From Enterovibrio sp045679545 (lineage in GTDB: Bacteria; Pseudomonadota; Gammaproteobacteria; Enterobacterales; Vibrionaceae), in assembly GCF_045679545.1 (NCBI RefSeq), contig NZ_CP166194.1:2232001-2296000 (forward strand): DNA of 64,000 nt. Direction: 5' to 3'. Below are positions 1 to 8,608 of the stretch, piece by piece (the stretch's first letter is position 1; each line of letters begins with the position of its first letter). Under the pieces are notes generated by a model. It worked only from the letters and a program-made list of their open reading frames with translations. It made no database searches and was not told the origin of the DNA. The position numbers and the translations under genes were made by a program.

Positions 1-2
1 TG

Positions 3-668
3 CAAATGTGTAACCCGCTTAATCCCGGCGGCACGGTTTATCGACGTGACGAGCTCGAAGCAACGCTGGCTTTCGCCGAAAAACATCACCTACTCGTCTG
101 CTCTGATGAAATTCACTGCGACCTGATTTTGGACAACGAACACAAACACATGCCTTTCGCCAGCTTAAATGACAACGCAGCACAGCGCAGTGTGACATTA
201 ATGGCGCCAAGCAAAACCTTCAACATCGCCGGATTGGGGGCGTCTATCGCCATCATTCCTAACGCTGACATACGGGCGCGATTTAACAAAGTAAAACGCG
301 GTATTGTACCGGGCGTAAGCCTTCTTGCTTTCACCGCCGCGGAAGCTGCTTATGAACATGGCGAGTCATGGTTGCAAGCACAACTGGCGTATTTGGCGGG
401 GCATCGAGACTATCTGATGCGAGAAATCAATGCCCTACCCGGCTTAAAGCTAGAACACATTGAAGCCACCTATTTAGCGTGGATTGATTGCAGCAAATTA
501 CCTGTCGATAATCCTTTCCGTTTCTTTGAGCAAGCGGGAGTCGGTATGTCACCGGGACTGGATTTTGGTAACCGACAATTTGTGAGACTCAATTTCGGCT
601 GCACACGAAAAACCTTGGAAGAAGCGGTACGCAGAATGAGAGCCGCGATTGCCACACTTGACCTTTAA
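3..668 (+). CDS. MalY/PatB-type PLP-dependent aminotransferase / cystathionine beta-lyase, C-terminal part
   Basis: The gene enters from the left edge, so only the last 222 codons are visible. The family is fold-type I PLP enzymes of the MalY/PatB group, which cleave C-S bonds (cystathionine, cysteine conjugates) in the cytoplasm. Seen here: the CNPLNPGG stretch that matches the substrate-side CNPxNPxG motif, SDEIHCDL (the Asp that contacts the pyridine nitrogen of PLP), and the PLP-lysine motif APSKTFNIAGL. The C-terminal small domain ends with RLNFGCTRKTLEEA, as is usual. The ATG at position 6 lies inside the family fold and is not the start. Whether it is a true beta-lyase or another aminotransferase cannot be decided from the visible part. 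Confidence 0.85.
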   Translation, partial: QMCNPLNPGGTVYRRDELEATLAFAEKHHLLVCSDEIHCDLILDNEHKHMPFASLNDNAAQRSVTLMAPSKTFNIAGLGASIAIIPNADIRARFNKVKRGIVPGVSLLAFTAAEAAYEHGESWLQAQLAYLAGHRDYLMREINALPGLKLEHIEATYLAWIDCSKLPVDNPFRFFEQAGVGMSPGLDFGNRQFVRLNFGCTRKTLEEAVRRMRAAIATLDL

Positions 669-703
669 TTTTCTACTAAACAAACACCTACATTTGCATC
701 CGA

Positions 704-744
704 AACATTACGTTGCTCACCGCATAGGAGAGCAACGTAATGTT
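704..744 (+). terminator. Strong hairpin after the aminotransferase gene
   Basis: A perfect 15-bp inverted repeat (704-718 with 730-744) encloses an 11-nt loop. It starts 36 nt after the aminotransferase stop codon. No clean T-run follows (TGTTGTTGC), so it could be a weak intrinsic terminator or an mRNA 3'-end stabiliser. Confidence 0.5.
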
Positions 745-926
745 GTTGCAATACCAAGCAAACACTCCGCCGCATCGCTATCAACAATCATCAACATGAA
801 AGATTTCAATGGAGATGAAAAACAAAACGGTTGACCAATTAAAAAAATGGAATAAACTGCCGGAAAAACAAGACATACATCACATAAATACCCTGATTGT
901 TATCAACTGGCCTGTAGCGATTGACC

Positions 927-2231
927 ATGCAAATATCTTCCAACGTGAATCGTTCTCTCCCCTATTCATTCGTTCGCGTGTTCATCTTATCGCTTCTTGT
1001 TGTGTCCATGGCGTTGCAACTTTTCAATATGCTCCATACACAAGGTCTGGTAAGACAGCTACAAACCAACTTTCATAGTATTTTTGAAACTATTCGCCGC
1101 TTTGGTTCTTACTACAACAACACACCCAGCTTAGTGATGAGCAAAGGCATTCATGAAAGCAATGGTGTCAGTTTATTGGTGCGGCAAGACGCTATGTCAG
1201 TAAAGGAACTTACTCCAGGGGTGCTGAAATTACGCGCGCAGGTTGAAGCACTTGCTCCCGATAGCGTCTGGACGATTGCCGTACTCGAACATCCGAGCCT
1301 GTACGCACATTTCCTCCCTTTGCGAAATCAATACAGTGACGCCTTTGATCAATATCGCTTAAACGATGTTATAGAGCGTGTCGTTGTGCGTGAGCATCTA
1401 AATAATACGTACCAAGAATTCTATGGGTGCAATCTGCTCATGACCGAACCTTATGTTGAAGAAGGCACGAAGCAACGCATCAGAACTGTGTATTACCCCA
1501 TTCACAATCGCCAAGCTTTGAATGCACTGGTCGCTGTCGATTTAAAAGAAAGCCACATTCAAGATCAGCTTGATGCCTACAACGCGCTACATCACACCAC
1601 TCTTAACATTAATGGCGCGCACAATGTGTACACCACAACCGCGCATTTTCCATGTTCAAATGCCGCCACGTTTAGAATCGGATTCTCCTTCACAGATGTC
1701 ATACTGAAAGCCCTGTGGCCCTCATTGGTGCTGGCGATTTTGTATCTATTCGGCTCACGTATCTTGCGCCAAAAAGGACGCTCGATTAAAACCGACAAAA
1801 TGACCAACCTCTATCGTCGCGATTACTACGAGCCAAAACTAAAACGCATGACCAGCTTTTCGTTGCTCATTCTTGATATTGACTATTTCAAGAAAATTAA
1901 CGACACCCATGGCCACGCAAAAGGCGATGAAGTGCTGTCGAAATGTGCTCAAATTATCTCATCTCAGATCCGAACTGGTGACGCCGCCATACGCTGGGGA
2001 GGAGAAGAGTTCATTATTATTTTCAAAAATATGCATCAAGGCGTCTTACTAGAAAAAGCGGATCAAATACGTCTAGCCATTGCCAATGAAAAAATAGCTG
2101 ATCTCGACGTCACCGTTTCTATTGGTGGTGTTACCACAAGCCAGACAACGTTTGATAACGCTTATAAAATCGCCGATACCGCTTTATATGAATCTAAACG
2201 TCGTGGCAGAAACAGAGTGACCATCTTGTGA
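927..2231 (+). CDS. Membrane-bound diguanylate cyclase (GGDEF domain)
   Basis: Predicted to make c-di-GMP from two GTP at the inner membrane. The protein has an N-terminal membrane segment (around residues 15-35), a periplasmic sensor region of about 215 residues with no recognised domain, a second membrane segment (around 250-270), and a C-terminal GGDEF domain. Counting from the TTG at 921, the catalytic motif is GGEEF at residues 360-364. An RTGD inhibitory I-site lies at 351-354, exactly five residues upstream, so product inhibition is likely. The metal-binding DIDYFKKIND segment is intact. The start is uncertain: ATG 927 is preferred, and an in-frame TTG lies at 921. The gene overlaps the next one by 4 bp (GTGA), which indicates translational coupling to the EAL protein. 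Confidence 0.9.
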   Translation: MQISSNVNRSLPYSFVRVFILSLLVVSMALQLFNMLHTQGLVRQLQTNFHSIFETIRRFGSYYNNTPSLVMSKGIHESNGVSLLVRQDAMSVKELTPGVLKLRAQVEALAPDSVWTIAVLEHPSLYAHFLPLRNQYSDAFDQYRLNDVIERVVVREHLNNTYQEFYGCNLLMTEPYVEEGTKQRIRTVYYPIHNRQALNALVAVDLKESHIQDQLDAYNALHHTTLNINGAHNVYTTTAHFPCSNAATFRIGFSFTDVILKALWPSLVLAILYLFGSRILRQKGRSIKTDKMTNLYRRDYYEPKLKRMTSFSLLILDIDYFKKINDTHGHAKGDEVLSKCAQIISSQIRTGDAAIRWGGEEFIIIFKNMHQGVLLEKADQIRLAIANEKIADLDVTVSIGGVTTSQTTFDNAYKIADTALYESKRRGRNRVTIL

Positions 2232-4300
2232 AATACTCTCTTCAAATTTCAGAGCGGTCACACATTGACTACGTTAAACATGTTCTACTCGCATTTCTGC
2301 TGGTTTTTATCAGCACGAAAGTATCTTGGTTTGCGAATCAGGATACCACCAACAACCTATTGCTCTCAGTCACCACTGGAGCCATGGTCGCTGTCACCTG
2401 CATTTATGGACGAAGTGGCGCATTAGGCGCCTTCTTAGCGCTTATCTCTTATTACCTATTTAACCCGATCCCTAGTGGCGTTGGGTTGCTCTATACCTTG
2501 GTAGTGACGATTGCGCTATCAGCATCCGTGCGCATTTTTGAGCAATACCGACACCATTCCTATGCAAACCGTATCGCTTTTTTCTACTACGTTTTTCTCA
2601 CGCCGGGGTTGGGGGCATTGTCACTCGCCATATTTGCGCCCGACACATTTTGTCTCGAAAGTGCGCTCAATTTGTATCTCACCGATTCTATTGGCGTACT
2701 GATTACCGCTCCCGTCATCGTGCTCGCGCTTCACTGTGTTTATCATCCTGATTTTTTTCGTACATTTGCACGACCGCTCGTCAACATCTCTGCCACTAAA
2801 TGGATGTATAAACTACTTTTGATAGTCTGTATTTTGCTGGTACTGAATGTTGAAAGTACCATTGATTACCATCGCTACCTGGCATATCTGCTGCTGGCCC
2901 CCCTTGTAATTCTCGCCGTATTTAACTTTTCTGAATTGACACTGGTTGCGCTGATGATCATTGGGTATAGCCTTCTTTTCCAAACGAAAGATCCCAATAA
3001 TCTCGCTGCGCTAAATACCAAGCTGGCCATTTTTTCAATGTTCTGTGTGATCATATACATCATGCTGGAATACAAGCTGACCCTAAGAAAGCAGATAAAG
3101 AAAAACACGAGAAACCTATATACCGATGCACAAAGTCACTTTGGCACGTTCCAGAAACTCAATGCATTGACGTTAGACATGAACGACTTTCTCGTGTGCG
3201 CGCTTGATTTAAGGCCAGCGTTTAAATATCCAATTGAAAAACGCGACGAGATTTTGCGCCAGATTGCGTATTACTTTAAACACAACACCGACGTTTACGA
3301 CTTGAGCTTTATGCTTTATGACGTTTCCTCTTTGGTGTTTATCATGGAAAACACACCCAGTGCGGTGAAACAGTTAGAGAGCATCCCGCAGTACTTGGAC
3401 CAATACTTGCAGCGTCGAAGCATCAACTACCGACCAGATCGTATTTACTATTGTCGATGCCAAAAAGGCATTCGTATTAAACCCGCAGTCAATCGACTCA
3501 ACGTAAACATGCGCTTGGCTGACAAACACATGGGCTCTTCGGTGATTAACTGCGATGAAACGGCGATGGATGACTACATCACCCTGCTGGACGAACTTAA
3601 TTTCGACAATATACGCCTACTAAAACAGAACTACCTTAATCTCGAGCAACCGGATAAACAGAGCTTTGAGCTACTCAGTCAATTCACATTGGACGGAAGA
3701 ATACTCAATACTGCTTCGGTATTTCAGTGCGCACAACGCTTAGGCTATCTTGATACGCTAGAAAACATGTTGCTGTATAAACAACTCGCGTTCCTTGGCT
3801 CGTTAAACGAAAGCACCTATGACACGGGATCAATTAACTTAACACCAGAGTTTCTCTCCGACACGCGATCAGTCGATTCACTCGTGCAGTGGGTTAAACA
3901 ACATAAAATCAACACCCAAAAAGTCGTGATCGAAATTGTCGAATTCGGAGAAATAGAAAACCAGAATTTGCTTTTTGACAACCTTAATACATTGAAAAAT
4001 AACGGGTTCAAGCTTGCCCTGGATGATTTCGGTGCTGGGCATGCCACTTATAATCAACTTTTGACCATGCCCGTAGATGCGGTAAAAATTGACGGGTCAT
4101 TGATTCGAAATTGCATTCACGACCCCATAAAATGCAAAATCATTGAGAACCTGAAGTCAGTGGCAGATACGCTGAAAATCAATGTTGTTGCGGAGTGCGT
4201 TGAAACGGACGAAGAAGCCTCCTACTTGAAAGCTCTAGGCATTGATTACCTGCAAGGCTATTTGATTCACAAGCCTGCTGAGGTGGAATGGCTTCAATAA
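2228..4300 (+). CDS. Membrane EAL-domain c-di-GMP phosphodiesterase with MASE1-like sensor
   Basis: A 690-residue protein starting at GTG 2228, overlapping the diguanylate cyclase stop. About residues 15-285 form multiple hydrophobic helices like MASE1 sensor domains. A linker follows, then a C-terminal EAL domain. The signature EAL is ELL here (residues 481-483). The other catalytic landmarks are kept: SINLTPEF, IEIVEFGE (glutamate), DDFGAG at 599-604, KIDGSLI and AECVET. The ELL-to-DDFG spacing of 118 residues is that of active EAL enzymes. No GGDEF motif is visible in the linker, although that region (about 300-430) may be a degenerate GGDEF fold. The likely reaction is hydrolysis of c-di-GMP to pGpG, opposing the coupled upstream cyclase. 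Activity is inferred. Confidence 0.85.
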   Translation: MKYSLQISERSHIDYVKHVLLAFLLVFISTKVSWFANQDTTNNLLLSVTTGAMVAVTCIYGRSGALGAFLALISYYLFNPIPSGVGLLYTLVVTIALSASVRIFEQYRHHSYANRIAFFYYVFLTPGLGALSLAIFAPDTFCLESALNLYLTDSIGVLITAPVIVLALHCVYHPDFFRTFARPLVNISATKWMYKLLLIVCILLVLNVESTIDYHRYLAYLLLAPLVILAVFNFSELTLVALMIIGYSLLFQTKDPNNLAALNTKLAIFSMFCVIIYIMLEYKLTLRKQIKKNTRNLYTDAQSHFGTFQKLNALTLDMNDFLVCALDLRPAFKYPIEKRDEILRQIAYYFKHNTDVYDLSFMLYDVSSLVFIMENTPSAVKQLESIPQYLDQYLQRRSINYRPDRIYYCRCQKGIRIKPAVNRLNVNMRLADKHMGSSVINCDETAMDDYITLLDELNFDNIRLLKQNYLNLEQPDKQSFELLSQFTLDGRILNTASVFQCAQRLGYLDTLENMLLYKQLAFLGSLNESTYDTGSINLTPEFLSDTRSVDSLVQWVKQHKINTQKVVIEIVEFGEIENQNLLFDNLNTLKNNGFKLALDDFGAGHATYNQLLTMPVDAVKIDGSLIRNCIHDPIKCKIIENLKSVADTLKINVVAECVETDEEASYLKALGIDYLQGYLIHKPAEVEWLQ

Positions 4301-4332
4301 CACGCCCCGCAGGGTTCGTTCATTAAGCCAAG

Positions 4333-4361
4333 GTAAAACAGCACCCAGGGTGCTGTTTTAC
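4333..4361. terminator. Bidirectional hairpin between convergent genes
   Basis: A perfect inverted repeat with 14-nt arms (4333-4346 and 4348-4361) around a single base, with A- and T-rich outer arms. It sits between the stop of the EAL gene and the stop of the converging cytochrome c' gene, so it can serve both strands. Confidence 0.75.
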
Positions 4362-4391
4362 ACTGCATTGAGGTCGGGGTTCTGCCTTCTA

Positions 4392-4847
4392 TCAACGCTT
4401 AGTTCGAAACCCACGATGACAATTTTTGCAGCTGCGTTCTGCATCTTTAAATGCTTTCTTCAACGCTTTTGCATCCTGCGCTTCAGCTGCTGAGGCCATG
4501 TCAGTGAATTGGGTGTTCAACGTTGAAAGATTTTGTTCAAACTTATCCCATTTGCTCCAAACCGCTGAACGGCTTCGGCTACCTATCTCACTTCCTTCAG
4601 GAAACAAAGCAGGCAGGGTTGCGACGGTTTCACTGTTCTTTAACGCCAACGATTTTATCTGTGCCCAATCTGAATCACTGCCATCTTCCAGTTTTTTCAT
4701 ACTTTTAAGGTTGTCAGCAAACGACAGAAAACCCTTTTGTCGCTCATCAATCTGTTGAGAAAAGTCGCTTGCCACTGCACTTGCCGCCATGAATATGCCG
4801 GCAACGATCGCCGAAAACAGTGCAACAGACTTGATTGATTTACGCAT
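4392..4847 (-). CDS. Periplasmic cytochrome c' family protein
   Basis: A 151-residue protein with a signal peptide (about residues 1-23, MRKSIKSV... to ...ASAVAS) and a C-terminal haem-attachment motif CKNCH (Cys140, Cys143, His144). Length, helical composition and a C-terminal CxxCH are those of cytochrome c', a four-helix-bundle monohaem protein that binds NO and is often linked to nitrosative-stress defence. The start at 4847 is chosen because AGGATG lies just upstream and the signal peptide begins there; the longer open frame (to 4940) has no such features. It is divergent from a cytochrome b561 gene, a pairing that suggests electron exchange between them (inference). Confidence 0.85.
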   Translation of the reverse strand: MRKSIKSVALFSAIVAGIFMAASAVASDFSQQIDERQKGFLSFADNLKSMKKLEDGSDSDWAQIKSLALKNSETVATLPALFPEGSEIGSRSRSAVWSKWDKFEQNLSTLNTQFTDMASAAEAQDAKALKKAFKDAERSCKNCHRGFRTKR

Positions 4848-5048
4848 TTCTTTACATCCTTTTATTGCCATGATGGCGGGTTCAATCTGGAGCATTAATA
4901 TACTCGATATCAGCAAAACTCTTGAGTCGTTTTTACTCAAAATTGTCGGGCGAGTATCAAAAGATTCAAAAAGTTACGACCGAATATTTGCCTCCGTTGT
5001 CATTGCCGAGTAAGTTTGCACCCATGCAAAATGATCGGACAAAAACAC

Positions 5049-5675
5049 ATGAAAATATGGGATCTACCTACCCGCCTTTACCATTGGCTACAAGCGCTGC
5101 TGTTCGCCCTTCTTGCCCTAAGCGGCTTTTTGGGCACAGGTCCGCATGAGTGGTTTGGCCTTGCACTGGCAACACTCGTGACATGGCGGGTTTTATGGGG
5201 ATTTTTTGGCAGTGAAACCAGTCGCTTTCATCAATTTTTGCGCTCACCCAAAACCGTTATCAGTTACCTAAAAGGTGAACATTCGCATCATGGTGTCGGG
5301 CATAATCCGGCAGGCGGCTGGATGGTGATAACGTTACTTTCACTGATTCTCGCGCAGTGTTTTGTCGGCTTATCCATGGGTGGCTACCTTGACCCTTACG
5401 TCCACGATGACAGCCTGCTGTATGACATGGATTTGCTCATTTTTCTGCATGCCACCTTTGCATACCTACTTTTGGCTTGCGTGGTACTTCATCTCAGCGC
5501 GATTACCATCTACAACTTACGCGGCAAATCTTTGGTCAAAGCCATGTTTACCGGTAAGCAGCCAAAACTGGTCAGCACTGTGCGTGTCTTTTTCCGTTCG
5601 AATGCCCGAGCAGGCTTCCTGCTCGCCACTATCGGTGGGCTGGTAAGCGTTTTTCTTTATCCTTCATTCACATAG
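5049..5675 (+). CDS. Cytochrome b561 family membrane protein
   Basis: A 208-residue inner-membrane protein with four main hydrophobic helices and histidines placed as haem ligands (His12 in the RLYHW motif, and the later HATFAY and VLHLSA helices). It begins with MKIWDLPTRLYHW, the typical opening of bacterial di-haem cytochrome b561 proteins, so the start at 5049 is preferred over in-frame ATGs at 5016 and 5031. Such proteins pass electrons from quinol to a periplasmic acceptor. The cytochrome c' gene transcribed in the opposite direction 201 bp away is the obvious candidate partner (inference). Confidence 0.85.
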   Translation: MKIWDLPTRLYHWLQALLFALLALSGFLGTGPHEWFGLALATLVTWRVLWGFFGSETSRFHQFLRSPKTVISYLKGEHSHHGVGHNPAGGWMVITLLSLILAQCFVGLSMGGYLDPYVHDDSLLYDMDLLIFLHATFAYLLLACVVLHLSAITIYNLRGKSLVKAMFTGKQPKLVSTVRVFFRSNARAGFLLATIGGLVSVFLYPSFT

Positions 5676-5896
5676 GCAATCCAAGAGACGCACGGCCACT
5701 TTGTTAACATCATCAGCGTGTTTGAATGAGAGAACAGGTTTGAGTGGCATATTGACGCACTGACGAAACCGAGCAATTAGTCTCTTTGCTGCGAAAATTC
5801 GTTGATAAGGATGGATAACGAAGGGCTCGACTAGCAGAAACTCCGTTCTCACCTGCTACACTGTAGCGAACGAAGTCTCACTCAACAGGAGTTAAT

Positions 5897-6142
5897 ATGT
5901 TAGGCGAAAAACACTCACTGCAAGATGATTTCCCAGAGCTTGAAGACCGCATCACCCAACTTATCGAGTCAGACGCAGAATTTGCTGCCGAAAATAAAAA
6001 ATACAACGCATTAGACAAAGAAATCCGCACCCTTGAACTACAAGGCGCGCCAATTGGCGATTTGGCCATGCAGAAACTTAAACTTGAAAGATCGGCAATG
6101 AAAGATGCGCTCTATCAACGCGTGAGTCATTCAAACGGCTAA
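5897..6142 (+). CDS. YdcH/DUF465 family small protein
   Basis: An 81-residue, charged, all-helical protein with a good ribosome site (AGGAG 8 nt before the ATG). The pattern of an HxLxxDFPE opening followed by a coiled-coil-like region with a KLKxxR motif is that of the DUF465/YdcH family, widespread in proteobacteria and without an assigned function. It stands alone between the b561 gene and a converging unknown gene. The approximately 220 bp upstream (5676-5896) show no convincing gene. Confidence 0.8.
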   Translation: MLGEKHSLQDDFPELEDRITQLIESDAEFAAENKKYNALDKEIRTLELQGAPIGDLAMQKLKLERSAMKDALYQRVSHSNG

Positions 6143-6154
6143 TTCAACCGCTTG

Positions 6155-6220
6155 CGGGAATATTGGCCTCCATCGGGGTAATTTACGTGCCCATTTTGTC
6201 GCGAGAGGTCAATATTCCCG
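6155..6220. terminator. Long inverted repeat between convergent genes
   Basis: Two 16-nt arms (6155-6170 and 6205-6220) pair with one mismatch around a 34-nt loop. The element lies between the YdcH stop and the stop of the converging 96-aa gene. It has no T-run, so termination is inferred from position only. Confidence 0.45.
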
Positions 6221-6232
6221 TGGTTCTTGTTG

Positions 6233-6523
6233 TTACTTTGTCGCCATATACTTTTTAAGTGCTTTCGCCGATTCATAAACAAATGTCGCTATACCACCCG
6301 CTGGGGTTGAATTCGCATAATCTTCTAAAGGCGCACAAAAGTTTGACTTAAATTTTCCAATGGCTTCTTCTGGAGAGTCGGCATAAATCACATCATCTTC
6401 AACTTCAAAGCCAATCTGTAAGAGCTGATCTTTTTCGCTGACAAAGGTGTCAGAGCCCATATCTATATAGGTAAACTCTTTACGGTCTGATTCTGGTTTA
6501 CAAAAGAACTGGTACTTTGGCAT
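6233..6523 (-). CDS. Uncharacterised 96-residue protein
   Basis: I do not recognise this protein. It has no signal peptide or membrane segment. It is acidic in the middle, with a C-terminal amphipathic helix (VYESAKALKKYMATK). Support for a real gene is the well-placed AGGGA six bases before the ATG, a start directly after a non-coding stretch, and ordinary amino-acid composition. It has one cysteine and no catalytic motif. The repetition of EDDVIYADSPEEA-like acidic stretches might suggest a regulatory or stress-related small protein, but this is not established. Confidence 0.65.
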   Translation of the reverse strand: MPKYQFFCKPESDRKEFTYIDMGSDTFVSEKDQLLQIGFEVEDDVIYADSPEEAIGKFKSNFCAPLEDYANSTPAGGIATFVYESAKALKKYMATK

Positions 6524-6852
6524 TGTTTTTCCCTACCCATTATTATTCCCAAACACCAATAAACCATACCGACCTCACTCATAACACCCTGTTTCAAAAA
6601 GACTTCGGCATGGTTCACAGTCAAGATTGCGCTTATCAATCGTTGCAGGTGATGGGATTTACGAGTGTACCGTCGTTGAATGGATGAATGGCAGGGGTAA
6701 TGGCAGGGGTAATGGCAGGGGTAATGGCAGGGCTGGCTGGATTACATTGGCTGGCGAATAATCGTATCGCGTAACGATAACAGTTGGATAAATTCATAAA
6801 CGTGCTATTTCAACGATGTTCGAAAAATAGCACGCCTTACCTGAATTCAGCC
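6524..6852. other. 329-bp gene-free stretch with a short tandem repeat
   Basis: No open frame here has a ribosome site or a recognisable product. Its only clear structure is a 12-nt tandem repeat, listed separately. It must hold the promoter of the leftward 96-aa gene and the 3' end of the CheW-like gene. No clear terminator was found for the latter. Confidence 0.6.
6687..6732. repeat. 12-nt tandem repeat, three full copies plus a partial one
   Basis: The unit AATGGCAGGGGT occurs at 6687-6698, 6699-6710 and 6711-6722 without a mismatch, followed by a partial fourth copy (AATGGCAGGG). It is non-coding as far as can be seen and could vary in copy number by slippage. Confidence 0.9.
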
Positions 6853-7710
6853 TTAGCCAGCTTGTTCTAGGGGCGGATCATCTTGCACTGGCGGCGTTTC
6901 TTCATCTACAGGGGTATCTAAGAAGATAGCGGTGGGATCAAGGATCAAGCTATGAGATTGTTTGTGTTTGATCAGCCCGCGCATCAGTTTTTTGGTTTGC
7001 GGGTCCACGTCAAAGCCGACTTTCACCAGTTCTTCCAGTGGCTGTATATCGGTTTCAACCACTGACACATTATCTTCCACTTTATCGACAAGTAAACCAA
7101 TGCTCGGATTCATTCCGTCTTTGGTGGTAAATACAATGATGGGTTTGTAATCGAGCGTGAGTTGTTCGCGAGCAGATTCAAACAAGCGGATCAGGCGCGC
7201 ATACGTTGAGCGTTCTTCTCTTGTGTAGGCGTCTCTCGCTTCTTGTTGTTTGCCTGCTTTTAGCATGTCCAACACCTCATCGGCCAACTCATGGAGCTTG
7301 CGATGTGGATCATCGAATTTCGCCAAGATTTCAGCGAACTCTTCATTTTCTGGCTTATACGTATCATACCAGCGGCCAAATGCGCATTTGTGCGGGTCGC
7401 GAGCTTTGGTAAATGGCACGCCTTCATGAATAGTCAGTTGCAAATCACGCAGCCAATCTACATGGTCTTGTTCGCGAGCAGAAAGTAACGCAATCAGTTC
7501 GTTATTAGTGTCTTTGGTCGCCACGCGATTTAAGATCAAACCCAAATCAAAAATGGGCACAGGTTTACCCATGAAATCCTTGATACCTAAAAAACTCTCA
7601 CGGTCATTGGGTAGCTGGGTGAGGTTCTCCTCATATTGCTCTGTGAGAAGAATATCCAAAATTTTGAGTGCGACAGTCTTTTGTCCCACTTTGAAATTAA
7701 TAAAATCCAT
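6853..7710 (-). CDS. CheW-like chemotaxis coupling protein with an inserted CZB zinc-binding domain
   Basis: The 285-residue protein has a CheW-type fold split by an insertion. Residues 1-75 and about 185-265 resemble CheW/CheV coupling domains (for example GIKDFMGKPVPIFDL and PSIGLLVDKVEDNVSV). Residues about 78-180 match a CZB domain: His83 in HVDW, Cys109 in CAFGRW, and His136 and His140 in PHRKLH, the 3-His/1-Cys zinc set. CZB domains sense zinc or hypochlorite in chemoreceptors and in the cyclase DgcZ. Here a sensory domain is built into a coupling protein, so it could tune a receptor-kinase array in response to zinc or oxidants (inference). No CheA or receptor gene is nearby. The C-terminal tail is acidic and proline-rich. 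Confidence 0.85.
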   Translation of the reverse strand: MDFINFKVGQKTVALKILDILLTEQYEENLTQLPNDRESFLGIKDFMGKPVPIFDLGLILNRVATKDTNNELIALLSAREQDHVDWLRDLQLTIHEGVPFTKARDPHKCAFGRWYDTYKPENEEFAEILAKFDDPHRKLHELADEVLDMLKAGKQQEARDAYTREERSTYARLIRLFESAREQLTLDYKPIIVFTTKDGMNPSIGLLVDKVEDNVSVVETDIQPLEELVKVGFDVDPQTKKLMRGLIKHKQSHSLILDPTAIFLDTPVDEETPPVQDDPPLEQAG

Positions 7711-7800
7711 GTGCCTCGATACCTTAGCTGTCCATCTAAATAAGCATAGTCAAACACACACATAACGTTTTATTTATAAGACAAAAGTTTCCTGAATCGA

Positions 7801-7833
7801 TCAGAAAAAAATACGCCCCCAAAGGCGCGTATT
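7801..7833 (-). terminator. Intrinsic terminator of the trmY gene
   Basis: Stem AATACGC/GCGTATT (7810-7816 with 7827-7833) is followed, on the minus strand, by a run of T residues (complement of the A-run ending at 7810). It lies 38 bp past the trmY stop. Confidence 0.8.
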
Positions 7834-7870
7834 CATCAATTTCAACACTGAGCATGACCGCAGATTGCGA

Positions 7871-8467
7871 TTATTCAGAAAGATCCAACTCGTTATGGAT
7901 CAATACAACACATTGAGAGGCGAAGATCATCTTGGGCCCAAGGCTGATCTTCTCTGCACCAAGGCGTTTTAAGCTGTTGAAGCTTTTCTTCGGCATAGGC
8001 AGGTGATCGGTTAGCAAGAAGCAGCAGTTCGCAGGAAACGTTTGTTCACGAATAGGTGTGCCTTTTTTGTCCATCATGAACAATTGATACGCTTCTGATA
8101 GTTCTTGTACCAGCTTTTCAAAGCTGACAGTACGAACAGAGATACCTGGCTCAACGTCTCTTTCTTGTTCTTTACCCATGCCTTTCGAAGCATCTAACGC
8201 TCTGGCGACTTTGGCCAATAACGCTTGCTCATGAAATCCGCCAACGTTGGTCAGTTCATTCGCGTTAAAACGAATTGTTCGTGAGTAATCTTGCGTCTTT
8301 TCCAGCACCAGATACACGACCACATCTTCACGGTGAGATTGCGCCACAAAGATAGCGTTCATTAAGGTGTGAGCCAAAATCTCGGTATGAGCTTCCTGAC
8401 CAACCGATGCCAACACTTGCTGACTATCCACAGAGGTAGATCGGGCTCGTAATACAAAAGCACGCAT
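7871..8467 (-). CDS. trmY: TrmY-type (UPF0217) putative pseudouridine N1-methyltransferase
   Basis: A 198-residue protein resembling the archaeal TrmY family, SPOUT-class enzymes that methylate N1 of pseudouridine 54 in tRNA with S-adenosylmethionine. Supporting segments are the MRAFVLRARS start, the central NANELTNVGGFHEQALLAKVARAL, and the C-terminal knot region with LTDHLPMPKKS and KMIFASQCVVLIHNELD. The start at 8467 is chosen because AGGAAC lies seven bases upstream and the family begins with MRxFVLRAR; the open frame extends to 8536 without a better signal. Bacteria normally carry ribothymidine at tRNA position 54, so the natural substrate of bacterial members is unclear. It is a single-gene unit with its own terminator. 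Confidence 0.8.
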   Translation of the reverse strand: MRAFVLRARSTSVDSQQVLASVGQEAHTEILAHTLMNAIFVAQSHREDVVVYLVLEKTQDYSRTIRFNANELTNVGGFHEQALLAKVARALDASKGMGKEQERDVEPGISVRTVSFEKLVQELSEAYQLFMMDKKGTPIREQTFPANCCFLLTDHLPMPKKSFNSLKRLGAEKISLGPKMIFASQCVVLIHNELDLSE

Positions 8468-8608
8468 AGATGAAGTTCCTAATGAGTTAAACGGCGCACC
8501 TTCTTTGAAACGAACGGAGCGGCGATTCATGGTCATAGATTGAAGCGCGGCATTATCACAGTTTTACTTAGCTATGTAACTCTCTAATCACCGCTTGATT
8601 CGAGGCTG

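Noticed and set aside
5664..5852. 62-codon minus-strand open frame after the b561 gene
   Set aside because: No ribosome site and no recognisable product.
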